DNA of 64,000 nt from assembly GCA_965198485.1 (NCBI GenBank), contig CBDAPQ010000005.1:2604001-2668000 (forward strand), given 5' to 3'. A program made the translations under genes and the position numbers. Source of the stretch: RH-AL1 sp965198485 (GTDB taxonomy: Bacteria; Pseudomonadota; Alphaproteobacteria; Rhizobiales; Beijerinckiaceae). Positions 36,017 to 46,485 of the stretch are shown here, piece by piece (the stretch's first letter is position 1; each line of letters begins with the position of its first letter). The notes below the pieces were generated by a model. That model saw only the letters and a list, made by a program, of their open reading frames with translations, was not told the origin of the DNA and did no database searches.

Positions 36017-37054
36017 CTAAGCGGCGGCCTTCGCAGCTTCCTCTGTAGGGACCGAAGAGATCGTCTTCAGGATCTGCGAAGCGATCTGATAGGGGTCCCC
36101 TTCGGAGTTCGGCCGGCGATCCTCAAGATATCCCTTGTAGCCGTTATTCGCGAACGAATGCGGCACGCGGATCGAGGCGCCACGGTCGGCAATCCCGTAG
36201 CTGAACTCGTGGATCGAGGCGGTCTCGTGCTTGCCGGTGAGACGCATCTCGTTATGCGGACCGTATACGGCAATGTGGTCCTCGCGAGCGTCCTCGAAAG
36301 CCTTCATCAGCTTCTCAAAATACGCCTTGCCGCCGACGGTGCGCATGTACTCCGTAGAGAAATTGGCGTGCATGCCAGAGCCGTTCCAGTCGGTATCGCC
36401 CAGCGGCTTGCAGTGGTATTCGATATCGACGCCGTACTTTTCGCAAAGACGCTGCATGATGTAGCGAGCGACCCACATCTCGTCGGCGGCGCGCTTGGAA
36501 CCCTTACCGAAGATCTGGAACTCCCATTGGCCTTTGGCAACCTCGGCGTTGATGCCTTCGTGGTTGATGCCGGCGTCGAGGCAAAGATCGAGGTGCTCCT
36601 CGACGATCTTGCGGGCGACATCGCCAACGTTAGAGAAGCCTACTCCGGTGTAGTACAAGCCCTGCGGCGCCGGGTAGCCGGCCTGCGGGAAGCCGAGTGG
36701 GCGGCCGTCCTTGTAGAAGAAATATTCCTGCTCGAACCCGAACCAGGCGCCAGGATCGTCAAGGATCGTGGCTCGCTTATTCGAGGGGTGCGGCGTGCCA
36801 TCGGGCAACATGACTTCGCACATGACGAGCACGCCGTTCTTGCGGGTGCTATCGGGGAAGTGGCGTATAGGCTTCAGCATGCAATCGGAGCTGCCACCTT
36901 CGGCTTGTTTGGTCGACGAACCATCAAAGCCCCACATCGGCAGCTGCTCGAGCGTGGGAAAGGTTTCGAACTCCTTGACCTGCGTCTTGCCACGTAGGTT
37001 TGGTGCCGGCTCGTAGCCGTCCAGCCATAGGTATTCGAGCTTATATTTCGTCAT
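36017..37054 (-). CDS. glnII: Glutamine synthetase type II
   Basis: The 345-residue enzyme is the eukaryote-like GSII found mainly in Hyphomicrobiales. It joins ammonia to glutamate with ATP. Typical pieces are YLWLDGY near the start, MWGFDGSST, FGFEQEYFFY, NAEVAKGQWEFQ and HTNxSTE-like HANFSTEYMR. It lacks the adenylylation site of GSI. The ATG at 37054 is preferred; a purine-rich GAGAGAG lies 4 bases before it. A sigma-54-type promoter at 37131-37145 fits the known control of glnII by NtrC. It is divergent from glnA. Confidence 0.95.
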   Translation of the reverse strand: MTKYKLEYLWLDGYEPAPNLRGKTQVKEFETFPTLEQLPMWGFDGSSTKQAEGGSSDCMLKPIRHFPDSTRKNGVLVMCEVMLPDGTPHPSNKRATILDDPGAWFGFEQEYFFYKDGRPLGFPQAGYPAPQGLYYTGVGFSNVGDVARKIVEEHLDLCLDAGINHEGINAEVAKGQWEFQIFGKGSKRAADEMWVARYIMQRLCEKYGVDIEYHCKPLGDTDWNGSGMHANFSTEYMRTVGGKAYFEKLMKAFEDAREDHIAVYGPHNEMRLTGKHETASIHEFSYGIADRGASIRVPHSFANNGYKGYLEDRRPNSEGDPYQIASQILKTISSVPTEEAAKAAA

Positions 37055-37130
37055 ATATCTCTCTCGTGCGGACGCCCCCGGAAACCTCGTTGAGCCTGGC
37101 GGCGCGGGGCGCTCGGGCAGCACCGCGCAA

Positions 37131-37145
37131 GCAGCAAATGTGCCA
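37131..37145 (-). promoter_or_regulatory. Sigma-54-type promoter of glnII
   Basis: The minus strand reads TGGCAC then, after five bases, CTGC, giving the GG-N10-GC spacing. It is 77 bases before the glnII ATG and points towards it. Nitrogen-regulated sigma-54 expression of glnII is established in rhizobia. Confidence 0.65.
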
Positions 37146-37162
37146 CCCTTAGACGCGTGAAG

Positions 37163-37177
37163 TGGCTTTCGCGGTGC
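37163..37177 (+). promoter_or_regulatory. Weak sigma-54-like element facing glnA
   Basis: TGGCTT followed at the right distance by GTGC keeps the GG-N10-GC spacing but departs from the consensus at the -24 side. It lies 84 bases before the glnA ATG. It could be fortuitous. Confidence 0.3.
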
Positions 37178-37260
37178 TGCAGCGACCCTGCGGGTAGAAA
37201 GCCCGGCATGGCGGGTCTATCAAGCGAAGCCGCCCAAGCTTCCAAGGAGCCTGCCAGCTT

Positions 37261-38670
37261 ATGAAGACCGCCGCCGACGTCCTGCGCTCGATCAAGGACA
37301 ACGACATCAAGTATGTCGATCTTCGCTTTACCGACGTGCGAGGCAAGTGGCAGCACGTCACAATGGACCAGACGATGGTCGACGAGGATCTCTTCGCTGA
37401 CGGCACGATGTTCGACGGTTCGTCGATCGCCGGATGGAAGGCGATCAACGAATCCGACATGACGCTGATGCCCGACCCGACGACAGCGACGATGGATCCC
37501 TTCTTCGCGGCGCCGACGCTGTCGATCGTGTGCGACGTGCTCGAGCCCTCGACCGGCGAGCCCTACGATCGCGACCCGCGCAGCATCGCCCGCAAGGGCG
37601 AGGCCTATGCCGCCTCGACCGGCATCGGCGATGCCGTCTATTTCGGCCCCGAGGCGGAGTTCTTCGTGTTCGACGACGTGCGTTTCTCGACCAACCCCTA
37701 CAACACCGGCTTCGTGCTCGATTCGACCGAGTTCCCCTCGAACTCCGACACGCCCTACGAGGGCGGCAATCTGGGGCACCGCATCCGCACAAAGGGCGGC
37801 TACTTTCCCGTGCCGCCGATGGATTCGGCGCAGGACATGCGCGGCGAGATGTTGGCGGCGATGGCGGCGATGGGCGCCAAGGTCGAGAAGCATCACCACG
37901 AGGTAGCCTCGGCTCAGCACGAGCTCGGACTCAAATTCGGCCCGCTGACGCAGATGGCCGACCACATGCAGGTCTATAAATATTGCATCCACCAAGTTGC
38001 GCAGAGCTACGGCAAGACGGCGACCTTCATGCCCAAGCCTGTGTTCGGCGACAACGGCTCGGGCATGCACGTCCACCAGTCGATCTGGAAGGCCGGCAAG
38101 CCGCTATTTGCCGGCGACCAGTACGCCGACCTCAGCCAGGAGTGTCTATGGTACATCGGCGGCATCATCCGCCACGCCAAGGCGCTCAACGCTTTCACCA
38201 ATCCTTCGACCAATTCCTACAAGCGCCTTGTGCCGGGCTACGAGGCGCCGGTGCTGCTGGCCTATTCCTCGCGCAATCGCTCGGCCTCATGCCGCATCCC
38301 CTATACGTCAAACCCCAAGGCCAAGCGCCTGGAGGTACGCTTTCCCGACCCGATGGCGAACCCCTATCTCGCCTTCACCGCCATGCTGATGGCCGGTCTC
38401 GACGGCATCCAGAACAAGATCGATCCCGGCCAAGCCATGGACAAGGATCTCTACGAGCTGCCCAAGGAGGAGCTGAAATCGATCCCGACAGTCTGCGGCT
38501 CGTTGCGCGAGGCGCTGCTGAGCCTGGAAGCGGACCACGCCTTCCTCACCGCCGGCGGCGTATTTGCCCCGGACTTCGTCGAAAGCTATATCGCCCTAAT
38601 ATTCCCAGACGTGCTCAGGGTCGAGATGACTCCGCACCCGGTCGAGTACGATATGTACTATTCCTTTTAA
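37261..38670 (+). CDS. glnA: Glutamine synthetase type I
   Basis: The 469-residue dodecameric enzyme is the main bacterial GS. Motifs in order: FDGSSIAGW (about 52-60), FGPEAEFFVFD, NGSGMHVHQS, and the ATP-binding stretch KRLVPGYEAP. The tyrosine in KDLYELP (about residue 400) is the adenylylation site modified by GlnE. This gene is convergent with nothing and is read alone from the shared region with glnII. In many relatives glnB is directly upstream; here glnB is elsewhere. Confidence 0.97.
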   Translation: MKTAADVLRSIKDNDIKYVDLRFTDVRGKWQHVTMDQTMVDEDLFADGTMFDGSSIAGWKAINESDMTLMPDPTTATMDPFFAAPTLSIVCDVLEPSTGEPYDRDPRSIARKGEAYAASTGIGDAVYFGPEAEFFVFDDVRFSTNPYNTGFVLDSTEFPSNSDTPYEGGNLGHRIRTKGGYFPVPPMDSAQDMRGEMLAAMAAMGAKVEKHHHEVASAQHELGLKFGPLTQMADHMQVYKYCIHQVAQSYGKTATFMPKPVFGDNGSGMHVHQSIWKAGKPLFAGDQYADLSQECLWYIGGIIRHAKALNAFTNPSTNSYKRLVPGYEAPVLLAYSSRNRSASCRIPYTSNPKAKRLEVRFPDPMANPYLAFTAMLMAGLDGIQNKIDPGQAMDKDLYELPKEELKSIPTVCGSLREALLSLEADHAFLTAGGVFAPDFVESYIALIFPDVLRVEMTPHPVEYDMYYSF

Positions 38671-38711
38671 AGACGACCGCCTAGGAAAGCGGCGCAGTGC
38701 CTATCTCGAAG

Positions 38712-40007
38712 TCAGAGTGCGGTGCGCTCGGACCAGCGGCGGCTCGGTTGGGCTCTATCTTCCTGTCGTCGGGCAACCCGCTGACTTGTGAGCATATGGC
38801 CGTAGAGCTTGGTGATTTGCTCGATGTGGAGATCCACGGTCAACGGTCGGCGCCAGTAGGCGGCGTAGGCGGCACGCGACATCGCCGCTACCGTTGCGTC
38901 ATCACGCATCGCGTTCAGCGCGCGAGCGAGGTCGGCCACGTCCTGGCTCTTGAACCACAGGCCGGTTACACCGTCCTCAACCTCCTCGCGACCGGCGCAG
39001 GCATCGCTGACGATCACCGGCACGCCAAGCGCCTTGGCTTCGAGCACCGTGAGCGGCTGTCCTTCGTACCAGAGCGAGGGGAACACCAGGGCACGGGCGG
39101 CGCGCATGGCGGCGCGTACGCCGTCGGCATCCTGCCAGCCGACCAGCTTGGCCTCGGGATAACGCGCCGTGATCTCGGCGGCGATCGGACCGTCGCCGAC
39201 AAAGGTGGGGCTCATTCCAGCGCGCCGCGCCGCCTCGGCGTAGATGAAGGCGCCCTTCTCCGGCGACAACCGTCCCACGAAGATGATATTGCCGGACGCT
39301 GGGTCGGGCTTGACCCCGAGGTCAGGAACGGAGACTGGGTTGTCGATGCGCAGCAGCGTCGCCGACTTCGGCACCAGCGGTGCGACGATCGAATGCTGGA
39401 AATCCGAAATCGCGATGTAGTGCGTAAAAACTTCGGGCAGATGAACGACGTGCTCGGCCACCGTGAGCCGCGCATTGCGCCACAGCTTGCGGCCGTAGCT
39501 GCGGGAGTCGCAATGAGTCGCCCAGCACGCCGCCGAAAGCGGCTTCAGCGTGCACACGTGATGCTTCTGGTAATTGTAGAAGCCGCCGTTGGGGCAGAAC
39601 TGGAAGTACTCGTGGATCGAGTACACCGCCGGGAGACCGGATCGCCGGATCGGCACGGCGATCGCCGGCGACAACGCCTTGGCCCAGCCGTGGACGTGCA
39701 CGACGGTCGAGTCGCGCGGCAACCTTGCGAGCAGGTCGCGCAGCGCGCGGGCTGCCGTCAGGTTCCAGATGCCTTGCACCGCCGCGGCAACCTTGGACGG
39801 ATTTCCGACAAGGTCTTTCTGTTCGAGGCAAATGGTTTCGATACCGTGCTTTGCGAGCAGCGGCGATACCGGCCCAGCAGCGGCGAAGACGATCGGGCGA
39901 TGGCCCGCGCGTTTCAGACCGAGCGCCGAATCGAAAGCGACCTTCGCCTGGCCGCCGGTAACCGCCGCGTGATCGAACAGGATGACGACGGTAAGCGGTT
40001 TGGCCAT
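38712..40007 (-). CDS. Glycosyltransferase family 4 protein
   Basis: The 431-residue protein has the GT-B layout: an N-terminal acceptor domain with an early glycine-rich TGGQAKVAFD, and a C-terminal donor domain with IIFVGRLSPEKGAFIYAEAA and the sugar-nucleotide motif FPSLWYEGQPLTVLEAKALGVPV (E-x7-E). It resembles family 4 enzymes that extend surface polysaccharides. It stands alone, about 15 kb from the capsule-like locus, next to glnA. The ATG at 40007 starts MAKPLTVVIL; the longer frame upstream is not plausible. Confidence 0.88.
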   Translation of the reverse strand: MAKPLTVVILFDHAAVTGGQAKVAFDSALGLKRAGHRPIVFAAAGPVSPLLAKHGIETICLEQKDLVGNPSKVAAAVQGIWNLTAARALRDLLARLPRDSTVVHVHGWAKALSPAIAVPIRRSGLPAVYSIHEYFQFCPNGGFYNYQKHHVCTLKPLSAACWATHCDSRSYGRKLWRNARLTVAEHVVHLPEVFTHYIAISDFQHSIVAPLVPKSATLLRIDNPVSVPDLGVKPDPASGNIIFVGRLSPEKGAFIYAEAARRAGMSPTFVGDGPIAAEITARYPEAKLVGWQDADGVRAAMRAARALVFPSLWYEGQPLTVLEAKALGVPVIVSDACAGREEVEDGVTGLWFKSQDVADLARALNAMRDDATVAAMSRAAYAAYWRRPLTVDLHIEQITKLYGHMLTSQRVARRQEDRAQPSRRWSERTAL

Positions 40008-40057
40008 GGAAAACGTGCCCGTTGGAGTGACGGTTCGTAAGCATAACAGGCTAGGGC

Positions 40058-40696
40058 TTAAGCTCCCGTTATGCCGATCGCATCGATTGGAGGGATCGCC
40101 AGGGCGTCCCAAACGCTCATCAGCTGCGTGACCGCGGCCTCGAGCGCGGCGAGCGGCACGCCGTCGCGCGCCTGCGTCGACAGCCCGAGCAGGAAGCTCT
40201 CGAACATCGTGGCCAGCGCCATGGCGTCGGTTCCGTCCCGCAGTTCGCCGGCGGCCACGGCACGGGCGACACAGGCGAGAAGGCCTGCGCGGTTGCGGCG
40301 ACGTTCGGCGGCGAGCACCACCTGAATTGGCCGCGTTTCGGCCGCGCACGCACTCGCCGACAAGACGACGAGGCAGCCTTGCGGATGTGCGTCGCCCACC
40401 TGCATCCGCGCGGACGCGCGAAGAGTTTGCTCGATAGCCGCGCGAGACGGCCACGCCGGATCCTTCAAGGCGGCCGTGACCCTGCCATGCGTATCGAGAT
40501 AGCGGACCACGACCTCCCGGAATAGCGCCTCCTTGGAGCCGAAGGCGGCGTAGAAGCTCGCCGTCGAGATCCCTCCCATCGCCGTCCTGAGCTGCGTGAG
40601 GGAGGTCGCTTCGTAGCCGTGTTCCCAAAAGAGCAGCAGCGCCTTGTCGATAGCCGCTGCCGTCTCGAACTCTCGCGGGCGGCCGGTTCGTGCCAT
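40058..40696 (-). CDS. bdcR: TetR-family repressor, BdcR-like
   Basis: The 212-residue protein has an N-terminal TetR helix-turn-helix (about 10-55, with ALLLFWEHGYEATSL, LRTAMGGISTASFYAAFGSKEALF). The start MARTGRPREF is typical of the subgroup. The C-terminal ligand domain includes HPQGCLVVLSA, with a cysteine found in related regulators. It is divergent from the BdcA-like SDR with a TetR-type palindrome between them, which mirrors the bdcR/bdcA pair of E. coli, so it probably represses that gene and itself. The symbol is by analogy. Confidence 0.75.
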   Translation of the reverse strand: MARTGRPREFETAAAIDKALLLFWEHGYEATSLTQLRTAMGGISTASFYAAFGSKEALFREVVVRYLDTHGRVTAALKDPAWPSRAAIEQTLRASARMQVGDAHPQGCLVVLSASACAAETRPIQVVLAAERRRNRAGLLACVARAVAAGELRDGTDAMALATMFESFLLGLSTQARDGVPLAALEAAVTQLMSVWDALAIPPIDAIGITGA

Positions 40697-40763
40697 CGTC
40701 GTCTCCCTAATAACAGAATGGTCGGTCCGGAAGTCCTGGACAAGCCGAAGCGAGCGGTGGAGA

Positions 40764-40783
40764 TTTGGAACGTTCACTCCAAA
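40764..40783 (+). promoter_or_regulatory. TetR-type operator between the regulator and bdcA
   Basis: TTTGGAACG, two bases, then CACTCCAAA form a 9-base inverted repeat with 7 matching pairs. It lies 42 bases before the bdcA ATG and 67 before the regulator start, so binding could block both promoters. Confidence 0.6.
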
Positions 40784-40825
40784 ACTTGACCTACTCCGGC
40801 TTCGTTACCCATCTGAGGCTCTCTC

Positions 40826-41539
40826 ATGACCGAGTTTTCTGGCAAGGCCATCCTGGTGCTTGGCGGCAGCCGTGGCATCGGCGCCGACATCGTGCGTCGC
40901 TTCGCGAGGGACGGTGGCACCGTCGCCTTCTCCTACTTCGGATCGCAGGAGGCGGCCGAGGCCTTGACGGCCGAGACAAGGACCGAGGCCCTGCGGTGCG
41001 ACAGCGCCGATCGAGACGCCGTCGTGGCGCTGGTGCGCGGACGCCCTGCCCTCGATGTAATGGTGGTGAACGCCGGCCTCTTCGTCGGCGGCGACCCGCT
41101 CGCGCTCGACGCTGCCGCTGTCGACCGCATGATCGACGTCAACGTGCGATCGCCCTACCACGCCGCCGTCGAGGCCGGCCGACGCATGGGAGAAGGCGGC
41201 CGCATCGTGCTGGTCGGCTCGACCAACGGCGACCGCGTGCCCTGGCCCGGCTCCGCTGCCTACGGCATGACCAAGTCGGCAATGCAGGGCATGGCGCGCG
41301 GGCTCGCCCGCGACTTCGGAGCCCGCGGCATCACCGTCAACGTCGTGCAGCCCGGTCCAGTCGACACGGAGATGAACCCCGCCGAAGGTCCGCTGAAGGA
41401 CCAGATGCATTCGGTCATGGCGATCAAGCGCCACGCGACGGGCAAGGAGATCGCTGGCCTTGTCGCCTACCTTGCCGGACCCGAAGCTGCGATCGTCACC
41501 GGCGCCATGCACACCATCGACGGCGGCTTCGCCGCTTGA
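40826..41539 (+). CDS. bdcA: SDR family protein, BdcA-like
   Basis: The 237-residue SDR keeps the coenzyme motif GGSRGIG (about 13-19), VNAGLF, the triad serine in LVGSTNGDR and YGMTK (YxxxK). Several blocks match E. coli BdcA (YjgI) as I remember it: CDSADRDAV, APYHA-like SPYHAAVEA, INVVQPGP-like VNVVQPGPVDTEMNPA, and GAMHTIDGG at the end. BdcA was reported to bind cyclic di-GMP and promote biofilm dispersal; whether this one does is not shown by sequence. It is divergent from a TetR gene. Confidence 0.82.
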   Translation: MTEFSGKAILVLGGSRGIGADIVRRFARDGGTVAFSYFGSQEAAEALTAETRTEALRCDSADRDAVVALVRGRPALDVMVVNAGLFVGGDPLALDAAAVDRMIDVNVRSPYHAAVEAGRRMGEGGRIVLVGSTNGDRVPWPGSAAYGMTKSAMQGMARGLARDFGARGITVNVVQPGPVDTEMNPAEGPLKDQMHSVMAIKRHATGKEIAGLVAYLAGPEAAIVTGAMHTIDGGFAA

Positions 41540-41657
41540 CCGATCCGTCCGACGCGACCCTCAGCGTTGGTGATTAGCCTGCCGGTTTATGTTATGTTCC
41601 GGCCGGAGCGGCGGCGGCGACCTTCCCTCGGTCGACCTCGGAGGGGTACGTTCAGGC

Positions 41658-43688
<2,031 letters not shown>

Positions 43689-43788
43689 CGAGACGACTTT
43701 TAGGCAGCGGATCCTCGCGCGGCTTGCCCGCGGGTGGGAAGCGCTTATGGTGCGCGCGCCGCTCCCCAAGCCATCTCTTGGTGCCCCG

Positions 43789-44442
43789 ATGATCCGCCAA
43801 TCCGCGTCTACCACTTTCCGCAAGCTTGCCGCGGCAGCTTTTGTAGTCGCGGCCTCAGTGAGCCCGACCACCGCGCAGAACGCGAAAGTGCCGGAAACCG
43901 ACCTGATGGCCAGCGAGGCGCTGCCCGACGTCCCCCAGGGCAAGGCCGACGCGCCGGTGACGATGATCGAATATGCCTCGATGACCTGCACGCATTGCGC
44001 GCACTTCCACGAGACGACCTGGCCGACGCTGCTGAAGGACTACATTGATACCGGCAAGGTGCGCTTCATCCTGCGCGAGTTCCCACTGGATCCTCTCGCC
44101 ACCGCCGGGTTCATGCTGGCCCGCTGCGAGGGAAACGATAAACGCAATGCCGTGATCGACCTGCTGTTCGACAAGCAGCAGAGCTGGGCCTTCACCGACA
44201 AGCCGTTGGAAGCGCTCGAGCAGGTCGTCAAGCAGACCGGCATGAGCAAGGACAAGTTCGAGGCCTGCCTCAAGGATCAGAAGCTCTACGATCAAGTCAA
44301 CGAAGTCCGCGATCGCGGCGCCCAGAAGTTCGGAGTGACCGCCACGCCGACCTTCTACGTCAACGGCACCAAAGTGACGGGCGAGGTCAACCCGCAGACG
44401 CTGGCGAAAATCCTCGATCCGCTCACCGCCAAGAAGAGCTGA
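43789..44442 (+). CDS. DsbA-family thiol:disulfide oxidoreductase
   Basis: The 217-residue protein starts with a signal peptide (AAAAFVVAASVSPTTAQ). The thioredoxin-like domain carries the active site CTHC (about residue 71) and the cis-proline loop VTATPTFYVNG. It fits the DsbA/ScsC type that oxidises or handles thiols in the periplasm. The ATG at 43789 puts the signal peptide at the N-terminus; a start at 43747 adds 14 residues. It follows parE by 100 bases. Confidence 0.88.
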   Translation: MIRQSASTTFRKLAAAAFVVAASVSPTTAQNAKVPETDLMASEALPDVPQGKADAPVTMIEYASMTCTHCAHFHETTWPTLLKDYIDTGKVRFILREFPLDPLATAGFMLARCEGNDKRNAVIDLLFDKQQSWAFTDKPLEALEQVVKQTGMSKDKFEACLKDQKLYDQVNEVRDRGAQKFGVTATPTFYVNGTKVTGEVNPQTLAKILDPLTAKKS

Positions 44443-44454
44443 AACGCGCGGCGA

Positions 44455-44911
44455 TCAGGCGCCGCCCCAGTTCATGCGCAGGCTGTAGTCGATGATGAAG
44501 GGCTTGGCCTGTGACGTAGCCGGCATTGTCCGATGTGAGGCACAGCGCTAGCTCTGCGATTTCATCTGGGATGGACGACGCGCCCTTAGGGATGCTCCCG
44601 AGCTGCTTCCCAGCTCGTTAGGGTCATGAACGCGCTTCTCCGTCATCGGCGTCTCGATGACGCCGGGTGCGGGCACGTTCAGGTTGATGCGACCAGGCGC
44701 GGTCTCGACCGTCGACAGTTGGCCGGCCTCGGAGCCGATGAACACCTACCGCCCTTTCCACCAACGGCCCTGCGTGCGCGCACGAAGGCTCGTCCGCGGG
44801 TAGCTGTGACGAAAATGGCCTCTCGCGCGCGAACAGCTCCACTGAGGCTTCGCCGCTGTCGGGGCCGGTGACGATGGCCTTCTTGCCCGGCGTTTCATTC
44901 GAGCCTGTCAT
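44455..44911 (-). pseudogene. Decayed short-chain dehydrogenase gene
   Basis: Reading leftward from the ATG at 44911 gives MTGSNETPGKKAIVTGPDSG and EASVELFARE, a damaged coenzyme-binding start. In another frame comes FIGSEAGQLSTVETAPGR and then INLNVPAPGVIETPMTEKR. A later frame ends LCLTSDNAGYVTGQA, and a last shift restores FIIDYSLRMNWGGA and the stop at 44455. This is the normal order of SDR parts, but the middle (active-site Tyr/Lys region) is missing and at least three frame changes are needed. Confidence 0.72.
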
Positions 44912-45018
44912 GCACGATCAGGCGCCGAGCGTGCACGTTTCGGCGCATGACCGCGACGCGTTGCCTGGAAGACGGCGACGAGGCTTCGCGCTAGGTAGGC
45001 CAAAAGGGCGGGCGCGAC

Positions 45019-46485
45019 ATGGCGAAGGGTAAAGAGGCGGAGAATTTTAAGGATGGCCCGACGGTCGTCTGGTTTCGCAACGATCTCAGACTCGCCGACA
45101 ATCCGGCCCTTCACGCCGCCGTCGAGCGCCGCGCGTCGATCTTGGCGATTTTCGTCCTTGAGACCGACAACGGCCTGCGCCCGCTCGGCGCCGCTTCACG
45201 CTGGTGGCTGCATCATTCGCTCCTGAAGCTCGACGAGGCGCTTAAGAAGGCCGGCGCCGGGCTGCATTTCTATGAAGGCGAAGCCGGCATAATCTTGCCA
45301 AAGCTCGTCAAGGAGAGCGGCGCCGGCGCCTTGTTCTTCAATCGCCGTTACGGCAAGAGCGGGCGCGATCTCGACGAGATCGTCGCCAAGGCGGTCTCGC
45401 AGGAAGGCGCGACGGTCGAGAGCTTCAACGGGCGGCTCTTGAACGATCCATGGGACGTCTCGACCAAGAGCGGCGGCCCCTACGGCGTCTATACGCCGTA
45501 CTGGAAGAGCATCAAGGCCAAGGGGCTTCCGAGCGAGGCGTTGCCCAAGCTCGGTAAGCTTGAGTGCGCAAAGGCGCCAGGCGCACCCAAGACAGTGACG
45601 CTCGACGGATTGAACCTGCTGCCCACGAAGCCGAACTGGGCGGAAGGCTGGGACGATACGTGGACCCCGGGCGAAGCGGGCGCCGCCAAACGCCTAGGCG
45701 ATTTCCTCAGACAGGGTCTCGAAGGCTACAAGGTGGAGCGCAATACGCTCGCGTCTCGCGGCACGTCGCACCTGTCGCCCCACCTGCGCTTCGGCGAGAT
45801 CTCGCCCCGCCAGGTCGTCGCCGCGGTTAAAGAAGCAACCACCAGGAAAACCGACGACGATGCCGACAGCTTCCTGTCCGAGATCGGCTGGCGCGAGTTC
45901 GATTACCATAATCTCTTCTATCACCCCGATGTCGCGGAGAAGAATCTCCATGACAAGTATGATGCTATTCCATGGGAGACCCCGAAGAAGGCCGAGCTCG
46001 ATGCTTGGAAGAAGGGTCAGACCGGCTTCCCTGTCGTCGATGCCGGCATGCGCGAGCTCTGGCAGACCGGCTACATGCACAATCGCGTGCGCATGATCAC
46101 CGCCTCGTTCCTGATCAAGGACCTGCTCTACGACTGGCGGATCGGCGAGAAATGGTTCTGGGATTGCCTCTGCGACGCCGACCCGGCCAATAACACCATG
46201 AACTGGCAATGGGTTGCGGGCTCGGGCGCCGACGCCTCTCCGTTCTTCCGCGTGTTCAACCCCGTGACACAGGGAGAGCGCTACGATCCAGAAGGCGAGT
46301 ACATCCGCCGCTGGGTGCCGGAATTGGCCCAACTGGACAACAAGACCATCCACTCGCCTTGGAAAGCCAATATTGCAACGCTGACGAAGGCCGATGTCGT
46401 GCTCGGCGAGACCTATCCCAGGCCGATCCTCGACCACAAGGCTGCGCGGGAGCGGGCGCTGGCAGCGCTTCAGACGATCAAGTGA
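45019..46485 (+). CDS. phrB: Deoxyribodipyrimidine photolyase
   Basis: The 488-residue flavoprotein repairs UV pyrimidine dimers using light. The N-terminal antenna domain opens VVWFRNDLRLADNPAL. The C-terminal FAD domain has GTSHLSPHLRFGEISPR, WREFDYH, GYMHNRVRMITASF and NNTMNWQWVAGSG with the tryptophans of the electron chain. It belongs to class I CPD photolyases; a cryptochrome role is less likely given the intact DNA-repair motifs. Its stop overlaps the convergent sugar-porter stop by a few bases. Confidence 0.95.
   Translation: MAKGKEAENFKDGPTVVWFRNDLRLADNPALHAAVERRASILAIFVLETDNGLRPLGAASRWWLHHSLLKLDEALKKAGAGLHFYEGEAGIILPKLVKESGAGALFFNRRYGKSGRDLDEIVAKAVSQEGATVESFNGRLLNDPWDVSTKSGGPYGVYTPYWKSIKAKGLPSEALPKLGKLECAKAPGAPKTVTLDGLNLLPTKPNWAEGWDDTWTPGEAGAAKRLGDFLRQGLEGYKVERNTLASRGTSHLSPHLRFGEISPRQVVAAVKEATTRKTDDDADSFLSEIGWREFDYHNLFYHPDVAEKNLHDKYDAIPWETPKKAELDAWKKGQTGFPVVDAGMRELWQTGYMHNRVRMITASFLIKDLLYDWRIGEKWFWDCLCDADPANNTMNWQWVAGSGADASPFFRVFNPVTQGERYDPEGEYIRRWVPELAQLDNKTIHSPWKANIATLTKADVVLGETYPRPILDHKAARERALAALQTIK

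Larger units (their letters stand above)
37117..37180. repeat. 11-bp inverted repeat between glnII and glnA
   Basis: GCAGCACCGCG at 37117-37127 is exactly complementary to CGCGGTGCTGC at 37170-37180. The 42 bases between contain the sigma-54-like element of glnII and part of a weaker one pointing to glnA. GCACC/GGTGC half-sites are what NtrC recognises, so this may be a regulator site; that step is inference. Confidence 0.55.
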
